From NCBI RefSeq assembly GCF_026914185.1, contig NC_070567.1, forward strand, positions 1,762,001 through 1,826,000: DNA of 64,000 nt. The letters run 5' to 3'. The position numbers were made by a program, and so were the translations under genes. Shown piece by piece: positions 11,982-23,211 of the stretch. Position 1 is the first letter of the stretch, and each line of letters starts with the position of its first letter. The notes under the pieces were generated by a model. It saw only the letters and a program-made list of their open reading frames with translations, had not been told where the DNA came from and did not search any database. Source of the DNA: Puccinia triticina (lineage: Eukaryota > Basidiomycota > Pucciniomycetes > Pucciniales > Pucciniaceae).

Positions 11982-13375
11982 GCGGCTCGTGGATGCAGGG
12001 CCACACTATAGCTTTGTGGGCCAGTGGGAAGAAACCACACCTTGACGCTATAAAGCGGAGGGGCTAGCACCCTTATGTAATAAGGGGACGCGGCGAGATT
12101 ACTCAAGCCTGGCGCCGTGGCTACAAAAGGAATGAGCTTCTTGTCTTCTAGGATACAGGTGTTATAACACCCACCTGTACCTAGGGGAAAATACACAAAG
12201 AGGATAGAAGCTGTAAAAAGGAAAAGGTCAGTAAATTATAATAAACCCCACTCACTTATAATTTAAAGTAAGGCAGTCAGGTTTGTATGTGTAATAATCT
12301 TGGGGGGAAAGATCCCCCCCTTTTATATTACAGGGACCTGATCCTCCTTTGAGTCAAGGCCCCAGAGGGATCCTTAACTCCAAGGAGGGGGAAGAGCAAG
12401 CTTAACAAAGCCTCTCAAACGGGGTCCTGAAGGGACTGTCTGTAGGAGAGGCTTACCTCCAAAGTCACCCGCGTGGCCTGAGCAATTTGATAAAATGGTG
12501 AAATTTTCACCATTTTTTAGTTCAAGAATCATTTGAGCAAAAGCAAAGTCCTTCAGAACAATTCTGATTCGGCAGAGTTGTAGCCTTGCTTCTTAGGCAT
12601 ATTTTCCTTGTTTTTTTGGAAAAAAGGTGCAAAATAGCCGGTCACTTGCAATTTGCAGTTGGTCTTGTTCTTTTCTTTTGTGAAGTAAAGCTTGACAGGT
12701 GGGGAACTGTTTGGATCGTTGGACCATAAACCCTCTCACGGTTTTTTGACTTGCTGCAGCCAGATGCTGATTTGCTGAAGCAGAGCTGGCTGAGTTCTGT
12801 CATGTATTGATGTAGGTACATAGTCACACACAGAGAAAAAAGCTAGAATGATATTATGTATTTGTTTTTTCTGCTGTGTGATACTTGGTTATGTATATAA
12901 CACCAGATACATCCGTTGGGATATCCGGGCTTGAAGAAGTTGGATTGTTTACAGTGGCATTTTATTGACATAATGATTTATTCAAAGGGATGAAGCTATT
13001 TGGGAATTTTAAGCTGGAATAAATGTGCTTGGAATCTTGCGCTTCTAATGGTGCCGGCGGCGGGATGTTTTTTGAATTGCTAATGATGAATTGAGGGGGT
13101 GAGATCACCTCCCAGCCATTTGGCTGGTAGCTCTCCCCCTTTTAAGCTGACTTTGGATGCAAGTCCCTCCCTTTGGGAGGCGGGCCCTTCGGCCCCCCCC
13201 CCCCCCCCAAGCGTAGGCGTGAGGGACTTGTGTTAAGTTCAGGGGAAGAGGTCCACGGAATTCAGAGGAGGAATTACATGAATAATTATGTAATCTCTCT
13301 ATGTATGGTAAATCCATAGAGAGAAATACTCCATTAGTACATTATTATTCTCAACCAAGGTAAATACATAATGAC
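11982..13375 (+). repeat. Interspersed repeat, copy 1 (pieces 11982-12396 and 13251-13375)
   Basis: Shares long similarity with 54390-55316, including AAAGCGGAGG, GTATGTGTAATAATCT, a GATCCCCCCCTTTTATATTAC block and ACTCCATTAGTACATTATTA. The TTTTATATTAC block and the pairing of short inverted words suggest a solo LTR or TRIM-type unit, but ends are not resolved. This copy is split by the element at 12397-13242; the other copy is split elsewhere, which fixes the order of insertion. Confidence 0.6.
12397..13242. mobile_element. hAT-like element with CTTAACA ends
   Basis: Interrupts the surrounding repeat exactly, with GGGAAGAG (12389-12396 and 13243-13250) duplicated on both sides. The ends CAAGCTTAACAAAGCC and TGAACTTAACACAAGTCC (complement of the right end) form an imperfect TIR. 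The right subterminal region has CCCTCC...GGGAGG hairpins and a run of C. Related ends occur at 55471-56241 and a right end at about 41690-41722. Confidence 0.65.
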
Positions 13376-13508
13376 TGTGAAATCATATAGTTTAGTACAT
13401 ATAAATCAATGATTGCAACAAAAGTAATATTATAAGACAACAGGAGGGGTTGAACACAGGATCTTACACAAGATCAAGATCAATCTTAAGGTAGCCTTTA
13501 GCCATTGA

Positions 13509-13664
13509 CACTACAGGCATGTAGCTGTCGCTGCGGCATGCAGCGTCACCCTGTCGTTGCAGGCCCGCGTGACTGCGCAAGTAAGCGCAGTCACTGCGGC
13601 CGCGACCCCAAATGCAACGTCAGGTGACGCTGCGGGCCGCAACGACACCTATTTGCCCGTAGTG
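13509..13664. mobile_element. Small GC-rich foldback MITE, 156 bp
   Basis: Two arms of about 55 bases (CACTACAGGCATGTAGCTGT... and its inverse ending GCCCGTAGTG) form a nearly complete hairpin. TGA flanks both sides (13506-13508, 13665-13667), a possible 3-bp target duplication. Confidence 0.6.
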
Positions 13665-13779
13665 TGAGTTAACTGACTTGTAATTATCATTGTAGACACA
13701 TGGACAATTGTCTCAGTGACTGAAACATAGGATGTCAGGCTCATATATCACCCGGATTATATTGGCTCCAAACAGGGCC

Positions 13780-14214
13780 TTAACTTTTATTAAAAAGGAA
13801 AAAAATTCATCAGCTTGTAGTTCATTGCTATCTTGTGCGCTGTTTGTTGTTTTGGTTGAACTTAACTAAGTCCCTACTCTGTTGCAGGCTGTGCAGCGTT
13901 TGGCTGGTCGCGAAGCAACCCCGACTGGAGGGAGGGATTTACAAACTAAAACACTTTTCTGGTGTGAGCCAGATCCAAGGTTTGGCTGGGAGCGGCCTTG
14001 TTTGTGTCACCACACCTTCACTACTCTCCATTTCCTTTCTATGTTTTAGTACATGATACATCTTGATAGCAGTGATTTTTCACTATTTTTTTTAGTGCAG
14101 AATCTTGAATGCTTCTACTGGAAAAAAATTGTTGAATTTCATGATTTTGAATTTTGATTCTTGCGCCTCATATGACAAGGACCAAGCGCCGTCACTCTAC
14201 AAGGATACATATGC
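13780..14214. other. No gene seen
   Basis: Unassigned sequence right of the Harbinger-like element; short frames only. Confidence 0.3.
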
Positions 14215-14715
14215 TTAAAAGAGATGAATGCCAAGAAACTGCCAAGAAGCCCACTTCACTCGGTAACTCTGCAAATCCGCATACATCACCCTCCCCTTTG
14301 GCTCCATCCAATCATCCGAGTCCAGTTGGACTTGTTTTGGCGGCTGGGTTCCATAAAATGCTGCAGAACAATTCTTCAGCATCTTGATTGTTTTGTCATG
14401 GGCCATATTGGTGATTGTCTTGTTCAATGTAAGCTTTCCTGCTTTGTTCTTCAGCACTTGCCCAGATCCTATTGACAATGACTCTTTTGTGTGATTTTCC
14501 AATCCTTCTTTGAAAGGCAATGGATTGTTGTTTTCAATGTTGAGCGGCAACAATTGGAGTGCATCCAACGGATCATCTACTCCAGAAGGTGGTTTCATCT
14601 GTATGTCCACAATTGTAATTGTGAATTTTATGTTGTTGGGCTGTGGTGCTTGTTGTTTTTCCCCAAGTTGGACTTCCTTTACATCTGTATATTTACTGTG
14701 CCAAGTTGGACTCAC
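14215..14715 (-). CDS. Hypothetical protein fragment, about 166 codons
   Basis: An uninterrupted minus-strand frame with protein-like composition (segments such as VDIQMKPPSGVDDPLDALQL and NKTITNMAHDKTIKMLKNCS). The frame opens without an ATG, so it would be an internal exon or a gene fragment. I recognise no family. It lies in repeat-rich surroundings and could be a piece of a transposon protein or a captured host exon. Confidence 0.3.
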   Translation of the reverse strand: MSPTWHSKYTDVKEVQLGEKQQAPQPNNIKFTITIVDIQMKPPSGVDDPLDALQLLPLNIENNNPLPFKEGLENHTKESLSIGSGQVLKNKAGKLTLNKTITNMAHDKTIKMLKNCSAAFYGTQPPKQVQLDSDDWMEPKGRVMYADLQSYRVKWASWQFLGIHLF

Positions 14716-14870
14716 TAATCTATGTAGCTCTTGTTAATGATATCTTAATTTTCTCTAACTCACTGCTGTTTCATTAATAATAATTAAATATCAATATAAT
14801 AATGTGATGTTCTGATATCATCTTGTCGCTTAATTAATTCAAAGAATTCTATAAGAGGGCTAAATGGAAT

Positions 14871-15020
14871 CTGCATGATACAGTCCAGCAGCGGTCAGCT
14901 CTCCACAGGTTGGTACAATACTCCTATCTTGGTTCATTGCAGATCATGTGGACTAACCTGCATGATACAGTCCGGCAGCGGTCAGCTCTCCACGGGTCAG
15001 TACGATACTCTTATCTTGGT
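14871..15020. repeat. Direct repeat, period 87
   Basis: CTGCATGATACAGTCC and the following CAGCGGTCAGCTCTCCAC recur at 14871 and 14958 with a few substitutions. Two units only. Confidence 0.8.
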
Positions 15021-15179
15021 GAGGAAAGAGAAAAGGAGCACACCCGGGGAGAGCTGGGACTATACATGTCCATCAGTGACAGGTCTAGGCTTGGTACCTG
15101 TCACTGGCGGGGTTAGAATCTATGTACATGAAAGGTGAAGTACATAGTTTAAAAGATTTGTGAATTGAATTGCTAGGTG

Positions 15180-15610
15180 AAGCCGACACACTTAAGGAGA
15201 AACAAGTTAGAAATGAGAAGTGAACAAAAAGAGAAATGAAACTGAGAACCAACATTGAGATCAACAGAGACTTGAGTTAGGACAGGAGTTTTGAGGTGGG
15301 CTTGGAAGAGAAGGACAATAGACTGAGAACAAAGTGATCAGTTTGAAGTATCAGGAGAGCTGTGGATTGAAGAGTGATCTCACCAGACAGGAAGGACTTG
15401 AGTTCGAGAGAGGATGAAGAAAGAGGAATGAGAAGAGGATAAGAAGTAAGAATGAGTTGTTGAGGGGTGAGTTGGTTTGAGGAGTAGAGGATTGAGGATT
15501 GAGATTGAAGAGGTGGTTGTTTGAGGAAATGAGTGAGTTGACTGTTGAAGGAAAGAGTGAGTGAGAAAGGAATGGGGTAAGGAAGAGGAGTTGAGTGAGA
15601 AGGGAAATAG
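15180..15610. repeat. Purine-rich (GA) low-complexity tract
   Basis: The plus strand is almost pure purine with GAGTGAG, GAAGAGG and similar words; the open frame on the opposite strand (Ser/Leu/Phe-rich) is an artefact of this bias. Confidence 0.75.
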
Positions 15611-15668
15611 ATGTCACAGGTGTGACATGGCCATGATTTTTACATAGTTATGCCTAGGTTTTTGCATA

Positions 15669-17407
15669 GGGTCAGCCTAAATGCACTCCAAAAAAATCCC
15701 AAAAGCACTCCGAAAGTTAGTGTATGGAGTGTGCACTCCAATGATTGTTGGAGTACAGACTAGGGTACTCCAAGTCAATTGGAGTGCAGAACCGGGGACT
15801 CAAGACTCTTTGGAGTGCACCACAAAGAACTCCAGTGGCCAGGAAATGTAATGAGTGCCCATGAGTCTCACTCCATCAGATTGGAGTGCATTCCCCCAGC
15901 ACTCCATCCCTGATATTTCTCCTCCTCAAAAGGGGAGTGCAATACTGTGCACTCCAGCCAAAGCTGGAGTGCCTACAACTTCAACCAGGCTATGTACAAA
16001 CACACCCCACTTGATCCTCCTGATATCCATGACCAGTACAGACCAGCATTGAGTGGATTAACATCTCCTCTCAATGACCGGTCTGTACTGGACTGCCGGT
16101 CATTGAGGGAAATCACACCTCTCGATGACCGGTCTGTGCCGGTCACCAAGGGGACTCACACCTCTTGATGACTGGCGCGGACCGGTCACACCTCCTGATG
16201 ACCGGCACAGACCGGTCATCAAGGGGACTCACACCTCAATGATCAGTCACACCAGTCATCAAGGCTAATAACACCTCCTCTTGATGATCGGTCAGTCCGG
16301 TCATCAAGGGTAATAACACCTCTTGATGACCGGTCATCACCGGTCATTGAGTTGAGTCACATCTCTCAATGACCGGTCAGACGGGTCATCGAGGGGAATA
16401 ACACCTCCTCTGGATGACTGGTGTGTACCAGTCATCGAGGGGAGGTGCTACTCTTGATGAACGGTTGGTCTGACCGGTCATTGAGAGGAGGTGCTACTCC
16501 CCTCGGTGACCAACACAGACCGGTCATCGAGGGGACTCACACCTCTCGATGACTGGTCATTGAGAGGACTCACACCTCCCAATGACTGGCACAGACCGGT
16601 CATTGAGAGGACTCACACCTCACAATGACCAGCACAGACCGGTCATTGAGAGGACTCACATCAGCTCACACCTCTTGATGACCGGTCAGACCAGTCATTG
16701 AGGTGAGTCACATCTCTTGATGACCGGTCATCACCGGTCATTGAGAGGTGTGAGTCCTCTCAATGACCGGTCTGTGCCGGTCATTGGGAGGTGTGAGTCC
16801 TCTTGATGACCGGTATGTGCTGGTCATTGGGAGGTGTGACTGATGACCGGTCCGCGCCGGTCATCAAGAGGTGGGAGTCCCCTCAATGACTGGTAAAGAC
16901 CGGTCATCAAGAGTAGCACCTCCCCTCGATGACCGGTACACACCGGTCATTGAGAGGTGTGACTGATGACCGGTCCGCGCCGGTCATCAAGAGGTATGAG
17001 TCCTCTGGATGACCTGTTGTGTGCCCCTTGATGACTGGTCCAGACCGGTCATCAAGAGGTGTGATTGCTGTGGGCACTCCAAAAAAAAGGAGACTTGGAG
17101 TGCACCCCAATGCACTCCATTTGGTATTTGCCAGCTGGAGTGCAAAGCCAAAATCCTTCCCTGAAAAGGTGGAGTGCTGGGGCTTGCACTCCATGTTTTT
17201 TGGAGTGCATCTAGCTGTACTCCCCTATTTTGGTCAATTTTGGAGTACCCAGTTGTGTACTCCAATAAACATGGAGTACCCATCTGGGGACTCCATGTTT
17301 TGGGAGTACAAAATCAAGGCACTCCAACGTTTTTGGAGTGCTGGCCCCCCAAAGCCAAAAATGTGGAGTGCACTAAGTAAAAGTTTGGAGTGCATTTAGG
17401 CTGACCC
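15669..17407. mobile_element. MULE-like TIR element with hairpin array, 1.74 kb
   Basis: Perfect ends GGGTCAGCCTAAATGCACTC and complement, flanked by the 9-bp direct duplication TTTTGCATA (15660-15668 and 17408-17416), a length typical of Mutator-like transposons. Subterminal zones are runs of GGAGTGCA/TGCACTCC spaced by short variable words; the centre is an array of GATGACCGGTC palindromes. No transposase. A second copy in inverted orientation is at 43527-45518 and a shorter relative at 24562-25270. Confidence 0.85.
16040..17070. repeat. Central hairpin array of the MULE-like element
   Basis: About 30 degenerate palindromes of the form TGATGACCGG-loop-CCGGTCATCA, separated by TCACACCTC or GGTGTGAGTC spacers that are themselves inverted relative to each other. 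Units at the left read mainly TCAAGGGG/GAGTCA spacers and those at the right the inverse, so the array as a whole is also near-palindromic. Confidence 0.85.
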
Positions 17408-17439
17408 TTTTGCATAAGTACATGATCTACTCTAACGCT

Positions 17440-17880
17440 CCCCCCCACGCATGCAAAAACTACCCAATCAAACCCAACTTTATCCCCGCCTTTACCATTT
17501 TTGTCGGTCCTAATTTCTTTGTCAAAACATCCGCCAATCGATTCACCGTGCTTGTCCATTCGAGTTTGATTCCATTTGCCCAAATCAAGTCATTAACAAA
17601 GTAGAAAGCCCTCTGTAAATATTTGGTTTTCTTCTTTGACGCGTTGTTGGTTGCAATTAAGATTGCTGCTTCATTATCAACATGAATTTATGTCTGAGGA
17701 TAGAGTTGGATATCATTGAGTATGTTCATTATATGCGCAAGCTGCTGGGATCCTTCTGAGAGAGCCAAGTATTCCGCCGCACACGTTGAGAGTGCCACCA
17801 CCGTTTGCCGCCAAGATCCCCACGCAATCACATCACCACAGTAAGTCATTGCATAAACCAGGGGAGATATGTTCCAACTC
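17440..17880 (-). pseudogene. Copia RNase H and C-terminus
   Basis: Minus-strand translation gives the Copia RNase H motifs: VVALSTCAAEYLALSEGSQQ, an HVDNEAAI block and NRLADVLTKKLG near the C-terminus. A TAA codon interrupts it just before HVDN (about 17685). Separated from the RT by an insertion of roughly 870 bases. Confidence 0.8.
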
Positions 17881-17885
17881 CCCAG

Positions 17886-18760
17886 GGAGTGCCTTACTGT
17901 AACTTTTTTCCATAACTGTGCTGGAGGCCTTTGGTAAAGTAATTTTGAATAGGTATGAACAAGACTGGAAGGCAGCTTGAAATCAGTTGGAAATCATCCT
18001 GAAATAAACCATAACTTGCCAAGGAATAATCCAGAACTCATCTGGAATTCATCCAGAACTCATCCAAAATATAGGCCTTTCTTGGCTCCATGACCAGTGT
18101 GTCCTTTTCATGGGGATGTGAAAGGCGCAGTATGTCATATTGTCCCCCTCATGTACTCGCGTACATCAGGGGGACAATTGGTGTCTCAACACAAAGTTTT
18201 TACTTTTCATGTGGCTGTGAAAGGCCCATCCTGTGATATTTCCACCTCAATGTACGCGCATACATTAGGGTGACTATTAGCAAAGTGCAAAAAAGTTCAC
18301 TTGCATGTGTACATGTGGATTTTGAAAAGCAAAAATAACAAAAAATCACACAATCATTTTTGTGAAGAGGCCATGATATGTGGCCAAACTGGGTGGCACT
18401 GCAATCCAACCTGGACTTACCTCAGACTTTCACCCCAATACAATAGTTTTTCACCATTTTTTTAGCCAAATTCAAATTAATTACAGCATTTCCAAGAAAA
18501 TGGGTTTCACTAATTTTACTGCAACATTAGCACATTCCAAAATTCTAAACCCAATAATACCAAGTTGACTTTTACTTTAATTTTTTACATGAGGGCATAT
18601 AATGTGAATTACAAGAAACTCATTTTTTTTACAGGAATTACATTCAAGAATGGCAATTTTGCTTTCCTATCCTTCGACATCATCAAACAGGAGCAATTGA
18701 AGAGTTGGACTTGGGTGAAATATCATTTCATCATATTTTTTCCTCTAGTTGTACCTAGAA
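17886..18760. other. Insertion separating Copia RT and RNase H
   Basis: This stretch breaks the Copia frame between LDVLVGFV (RT side) and VYAMTYCGD (RNase H side). It contains a degenerate direct repeat with period near 112 (CTTTTCATGGGGATGTGAAAGG at about 18095, CTTTTCATGTGGCTGTGAAAGG at about 18207). No TIR or coding region identified. Confidence 0.5.
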
Positions 18761-18769
18761 AACAAAAGA

Positions 18770-19830
18770 ATTCTACACAACATTGTGTTGTCACAAAACC
18801 CACGAGCACGTCAAGCGCCTTCCAATGCGCCTCACTCGGATTCAAACTGAAATGTGCCAACAGATTCACCAGATATGACAAGTCGGGCCGAGTCCCGCTA
18901 GAAAGGTACATTAGGGAGCCAATAACTGAGCAATATTCCGTTTCGTTATGGGGTTCTCCGGCAAAAGTCTCCAAACTTTCATCAGGCAAGGCACTAGTCC
19001 GCGGGAAAATCAGCCGTTTGTATTTTTTGACTATTTTCTGAGCCATTTGGGTCTGACTCAGAGAAACCCCTTCTTTTGTGCAGTTGATGTTGATCCCAAC
19101 CAAGCGCTCAGCCTTTGCCGACCACTTGATCTCCAGATCCTTCATCATCCCCTCGCGTAGTTGGTCCAGTAGCTTATTTTCAGACGCCATAGCAAAACTG
19201 TTGTCAACATGCAACCAAATGATGACAAAACCAGACACCTTCCGGAACAGATAAAGTGAGGGTTCAATTTCACTTGCCTCAAATCCAAGCTTTTCCACTG
19301 TTGCCTTGAAATATCTCCACCAACAGCGGGCCGCCTTCTTCTTCCCATATAGCGCCTTTTTTAACTTCATCACTTTCCCTTTCAAGTGCGGGAAAATTTC
19401 AACAGGTGGCTGCACATAAACGTCCTCCTTGATTGGACTGTAGAGATAAGCAGAGCTTACATCAAAATTTGCTGTGGGTAGGTTGAATTTATTTGCCATT
19501 GAAATCAGTAGTCGGAGTGTGTTCAGCGACGCGGTTGGGGCGTACGTTTTGTTGCAATCAACTCCAAGTTGTTGTTTGAAGCCTTTTGAAATGTATCGTG
19601 CACAATACTTTTCAATTGATCCATCAGGTCTCCGCTTCAAAGAGAAAACCCATGGGGCTCCCAGTACTCGCATCCCCTTAAACGGATCAACCGCCTCCCA
19701 AAAATCTAGCTCACCAAATTTTTCCATCTCGTAATTCGCCGCCGCCCTCCACGAAGTCAAATCCAAACCAGCCAACACCGCCTTTACTGTTTTTGGTAAG
19801 TCAATTTATGGACCAGATTGCAGTTGCGAC
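18770..19830 (-). pseudogene. Copia reverse transcriptase (RVT_2)
   Basis: A frame of about 340 codons with the Copia RT landmarks TSWRAAANYEME, WVFSLKRRPDG, ARYISKGFKQ, TYAPTASLNTLRLL, NFDVSSAYL, KKALYGKKKAARCWW and SLMYLSSGTRPDL. The catalytic YVDD box reads HVDN, losing the second aspartate, so the enzyme would be inactive even without the other lesions. The remaining frame is open, indicating moderate age. Confidence 0.9.
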
Positions 19831-19979
19831 AATTGCTTGGCTTCTTTGGCTGCAATTAGATCTGTTTTCTCCTCACCCAATTTTAGCATTATTTGATTTA
19901 GGACAAAATCAATATTGGTTTTCTTCAGTGCACACTTTTTAACTGGTAAGTTCTAGAAGTCAGGGAAGACTGCCACAGT

Positions 19980-20740
19980 TTAATGAATTGCTCTTTGTTC
20001 CCGAGGTGAGAAAAACAACCATCCCGCTCCTGCATCAGGGTAACCAATCAACAAAGCTTCTTGTGCCCGCTCATCCAGTTTCTTTCGCCATTCATTAGGT
20101 ATGTGGATCAGTGCCTTCGCACCAAACGGATAGAGGACATCGGGGTTGGGTCGGATGCCGTAGAATAGTTCAATTGGGGACTTCTCTCCGGTTCTCGAGT
20201 TAGGAATCCGATTGTGGATGTGTCCCGCCGTCGACCATGCATAGCTCCAAAAACAACGAGGAAGACCACTCTTGTGTAACATAGTTTGAGCCATGTCGCC
20301 AACAGTCCTATTCAATCACTCGGCTTCTCCGTTCTGTTGTGGTGTATATGGCGCGCTGGGCGCGGTCTTGACTCCAATCTCATCAAGACGTTTCCTCAGT
20401 GCATGGGAGCATTATCACAGCGAATATGGGCGGGGTATTGGCCAAAGTAGTTCTTCAGGTGCGCCATCCAGGACATGATCTTGTTTGGTACATTGGCCTT
20501 TCTTTCAATTGATCCGATGAAAGAAAATGTACTCGCATGGTCGCGAAGAGTAATGCAATACTTCATTCCATGGAGATCCGTCTCGAAAGGTCTTGCCTCA
20601 TCTGAGACCATCATATCCAGTGGCTTTTCCCGTGTGATGTGAAACGCGACACCTAGCGATTTCCGATTCGTACTCTTAGAATTTGCACAGCGGTCGCAAA
20701 AGAATTTGGACCACTTGATCTTCTCCTCAGGGTAATTCAT
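19980..20740 (-). pseudogene. Copia integrase
   Basis: Includes FFCDRCANSKS (zinc-binding end), the core around DLHGMKYCITLRDHAS, IRCDNA (usually IRTDNG), then YTPQQNGEAE followed by an in-frame TGA, NRTVGDMAQTML, and the C-terminal PIELFYGIRPNPDVLYPFG. A frame change lies near 20396 and the TGA near 20318. Confidence 0.85.
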
Positions 20741-20919
20741 CTTAAGGTAACACCTGACTATCTCATCGGAGGCATGACCTAGGCGAACATGCCATTTGTA
20801 GGAGTCAAACGACGGAATTTGAGAGACTTTATTGACTGAGAGTGGGTTGGCGGGGGTTTCAAGGGACCAACAATAATTATGAAAAATTGTGGAATAACTG
20901 TTATTATGGGGGTCTAATA

Positions 20920-22353
20920 GGGGGGTTCATGATTGAATTTTATTGAACTTTAGAGCCAAATTTAAGGCCTTTGTGAACAAAATTTTGAAATTTTGGGAAA
21001 ATGCACAGCACCAGGTGATACTGATCAATGTGAGATTACAGACCCAGACCCGCAGCAACCTCCTAGGAAGCTAGCGCGACTAGACCAGAACCACCCGCAG
21101 CAATCTATAAGAGAGCTCGCGCGGATAGACCCAACCCAAGCCCCAGCTGCACAGAGAGGTAAGCCCCTCTAGCAGTCCAGCCAAGCCCTAACCCAAGCAA
21201 TAGCTGACAAGCGATGCACGGTCTCCTATAGACACGGCATCCGCAACGGCAACCGCAAAGGTATTAGGAAGATTAGCACAAGCCCCCGGGTACGTAGCCG
21301 AGCAGAGACAAGGTTGATAGTCAGATCACACTGACCAACCTTACACCTCACAGAACCCTTGCTCACTGTATTCAGAACAAGGCTCAAGACTCACTCCTAG
21401 CCAGGATTACGGCCAGCACCAAATCAGGTGAGCAGAAACTGCAAAGTAGCGACCGCTATTGTAGAACTGAAACCTAGCAAACTTTGTTTGTCAAACGCAG
21501 ACTCAGAGGGTGGGCAGTTATCCAGATGAAAATCTGGCTGCAACTGACTGTAAAAAGCTGTAGAGATTTGCAATAGAGTTTTTATTGTATCTTTGTGTTG
21601 CTTGATAGTCCTCCTAACATATATTAATTGTATTTACATATTGGCTCACTGGCTGATTTTTAATCATTAAATCTAGGTCAAAAATTCAGTTATCCGTAAC
21701 TATCTGGTTGGATAACTAATTTCAGGTTTCTTTTTGGGGATAATTTTTTACAGAGGTAAAGCCTGTGTCTCCAAAGTTGAAAAAATGATTCATTATAACC
21801 ACATAAAGCTTTGTTTTATTTGAATTGCCAATAAACCAAGATATAGGCCACCAAAATCTAACTTACAAATGAAATTAATGGATAACTTGATAACGTAACT
21901 GCCCACCCTTGCTCAGACCAATCCCAACCATACAGACAGGATAAGACTAAGTTACTCAGATAACTAGTCCCTGCACCGGTGAGTCCAAGAATCAGAATAA
22001 GCGGTGCAAGCACCAAGTCAAAGACAGCTCTGACAAATGCGCTGCTCGTTGCATTAGACTTGCCCCACTCATCCTACACCAGCCAAGCTTGCACTCAAGT
22101 TCCCTAAAAGGTTTACCCAGATCCCAGCATCCTTGCGTGCTGCTTTCAGGTAAACCTTTTCTTCAGAATCAACTTTTTCTTTATTCATATTCAGACACAT
22201 TGTAAATACAGAAGAAGTTGAGACAAAGCAATCTATTTCAGTTGCTCTTATTCTTTCAATCAATTGGAGCAACTAATCAATTTTTTTTAAAAATGTTCAT
22301 AAACACCTTAAAATGTGTCCCAAAGTTTTGTAAATTTCAATTGTGAACCCCCC
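20920..22353. mobile_element. TA-flanked TIR element, 1.43 kb, relative of the 201-bp MITE
   Basis: Ends GGGGGGTTCATGATTGAA and the complement of TTCAATTGTGAACCCCCC, flanked by TA, inserted in the Copia element. The terminal 40-90 bases on each side resemble the 201-bp MITEs at 4772 and 47509 (AGGTCTTT/GGCCTTTGTGAACAA words). The interior is not coding; it contains a nested TIR element. Confidence 0.7.
21508..21908. mobile_element. Nested TIR element, about 400 bp
   Basis: Starts GGGTGGGCAGTTATCCA and ends with TAACTGCCCACCC, with further inverted words (GGTTGGATAACTAA). Flanks ACTCAG and GCTCAG are similar but no exact duplication is seen. Confidence 0.55.
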
Positions 22354-22703
22354 TAATAGTGTTGCCTCAGTTCCTTCACATTGTAGTTTCCACCCTGCAG
22401 CAATCAATCTACCAGTCAACAATATCACTCCATCTACCCCTGGTACAAGATACACATCCTCAATCACTAGCTTCCCCGTGGGCATCAGAATTGTTACCCC
22501 AAAAATCCAGTCCCTGCCCGTTCAACTGTACCAAGATACACGCACCAGCCAAGTCCCTCAAGTCCTCCCAACATCCAACGCCTCATTTTGATCCCACATC
22601 CCCGCTTCCTTGTCTTACTCTATCCGCTGCTTTACTTGTTTCAATTGTTCTCCCTGGTCCGCTCACTCTCTACTCTGCAATCATTGTTCCCTCCCTCTTA
22701 TAG

Positions 22704-22873
22704 GGGGGGATACTATGAAGCCCCCGCCTTCAACGGGGTTTCACACAAAGGGTCACGGCATTACATGACCCCCCCCGCACAGTTGAGTATTTATGGTTCC
22801 CTTCCTTGCTCCCCTAGTTCGTTAGATACACTGTCTCTCCCGACTAGGTGAGCACTGTTCCTGTTTCCTTTCA
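22704..22873. other. Spacer without recognised gene
   Basis: Short GC-balanced stretch between the Copia relic and the palindromic Gypsy fragments. Confidence 0.3.
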
Positions 22874-23211
22874 AATGAGGGATTGGGAGAGATACACTAC
22901 CGGGTGCAATTCCCCATCCCAATCACACATCTGTGATAACACGGCTCCTAACGCGAAATCGGAGCAATCACACTCCAGTAGGAAGGGTTTGTAGGGGTCG
23001 GCAACCTTTAGGATTGGTGCGGTTGTGAATGCGGTCTTCAACGTCCTGAATGTGGTCTTCAACGTCTTGAATGCCGCCCTGCAACGCTGCCTACAAACCC
23101 TTCCTACTGGAGTGCAATTGCTCCGATTTCGCGTTAGGAGCCGTGTTATCACAGGTGTGCAATTGGGATGGGGAATTGCACCCGGTAGCGTATCTCTCCC
23201 AATCCCTCATT
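22874..23211. pseudogene. Head-to-head palindrome of a Gypsy RT/RNase H fragment
   Basis: The left arm (22874-22994, coding on minus) and right arm (23091-23211, coding on plus) are inverted copies with few differences. Both translate to the start of a Ty3/Gypsy RNase H: PYKPFLLECDCSDFALGAVL, then LHPV-YLSQSLI. The left copy extends further into the RT-RH tether (AAFKTLKTTFRTLKTAF). It is a different Gypsy lineage from the element at 24058-53632. Confidence 0.85.

Larger units (their letters stand above)
11818..13779. mobile_element. PIF/Harbinger-like TIR element, 1.96 kb, composite
   Basis: Ends GGCCCCGTTTGGAGCCAA and the complement of GGCCCTGTTTGGAGCCAA, about 24 bp of TIR with one mismatch, flanked by TTA on both sides (11815-11817 and 13780-13782). 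TTA duplications and a GGCCCTGTTTGG-type end are typical of PIF/Harbinger and Tourist MITEs. No transposase is visible; the interior is filled by another repeat (11982-13375), a nested hAT-like element and a small foldback. Confidence 0.8.
20741..22490 (-). pseudogene. Copia GAG-pre-integrase and protease-side region, split
   Basis: Left of the inserted element, minus translation reads KWHVRLGHASDEIVRCYLK, the GAG-pre-integrase HxxLGH motif. Right of it, 22354-22490 reads GKLVIEDVYLVPGVDGVILL, matching the segment that precedes that domain in Copia Pol. The intervening 20920-22353 is a later insertion with TA duplication. Confidence 0.75.
17430..22703 (-). mobile_element. Decayed Ty1/Copia retrotransposon
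   Basis: Reading leftwards from about 22600, the order is a protease/GAG-pre-integrase region, integrase, reverse transcriptase and RNase H, the Copia order (integrase before RT). Several in-frame stops, a changed RT active site and two insertions (20920-22353 and about 17886-18760) mark it as dead. I could not define LTRs on either side, so the outer limits are approximate. Confidence 0.8.

Noticed and set aside
16040..17070. CRISPR-like array of regularly spaced palindromes
   Set aside because: Spacers are repeated, units are degenerate, the array is inside a TIR element in a eukaryotic genome and there are no cas genes.
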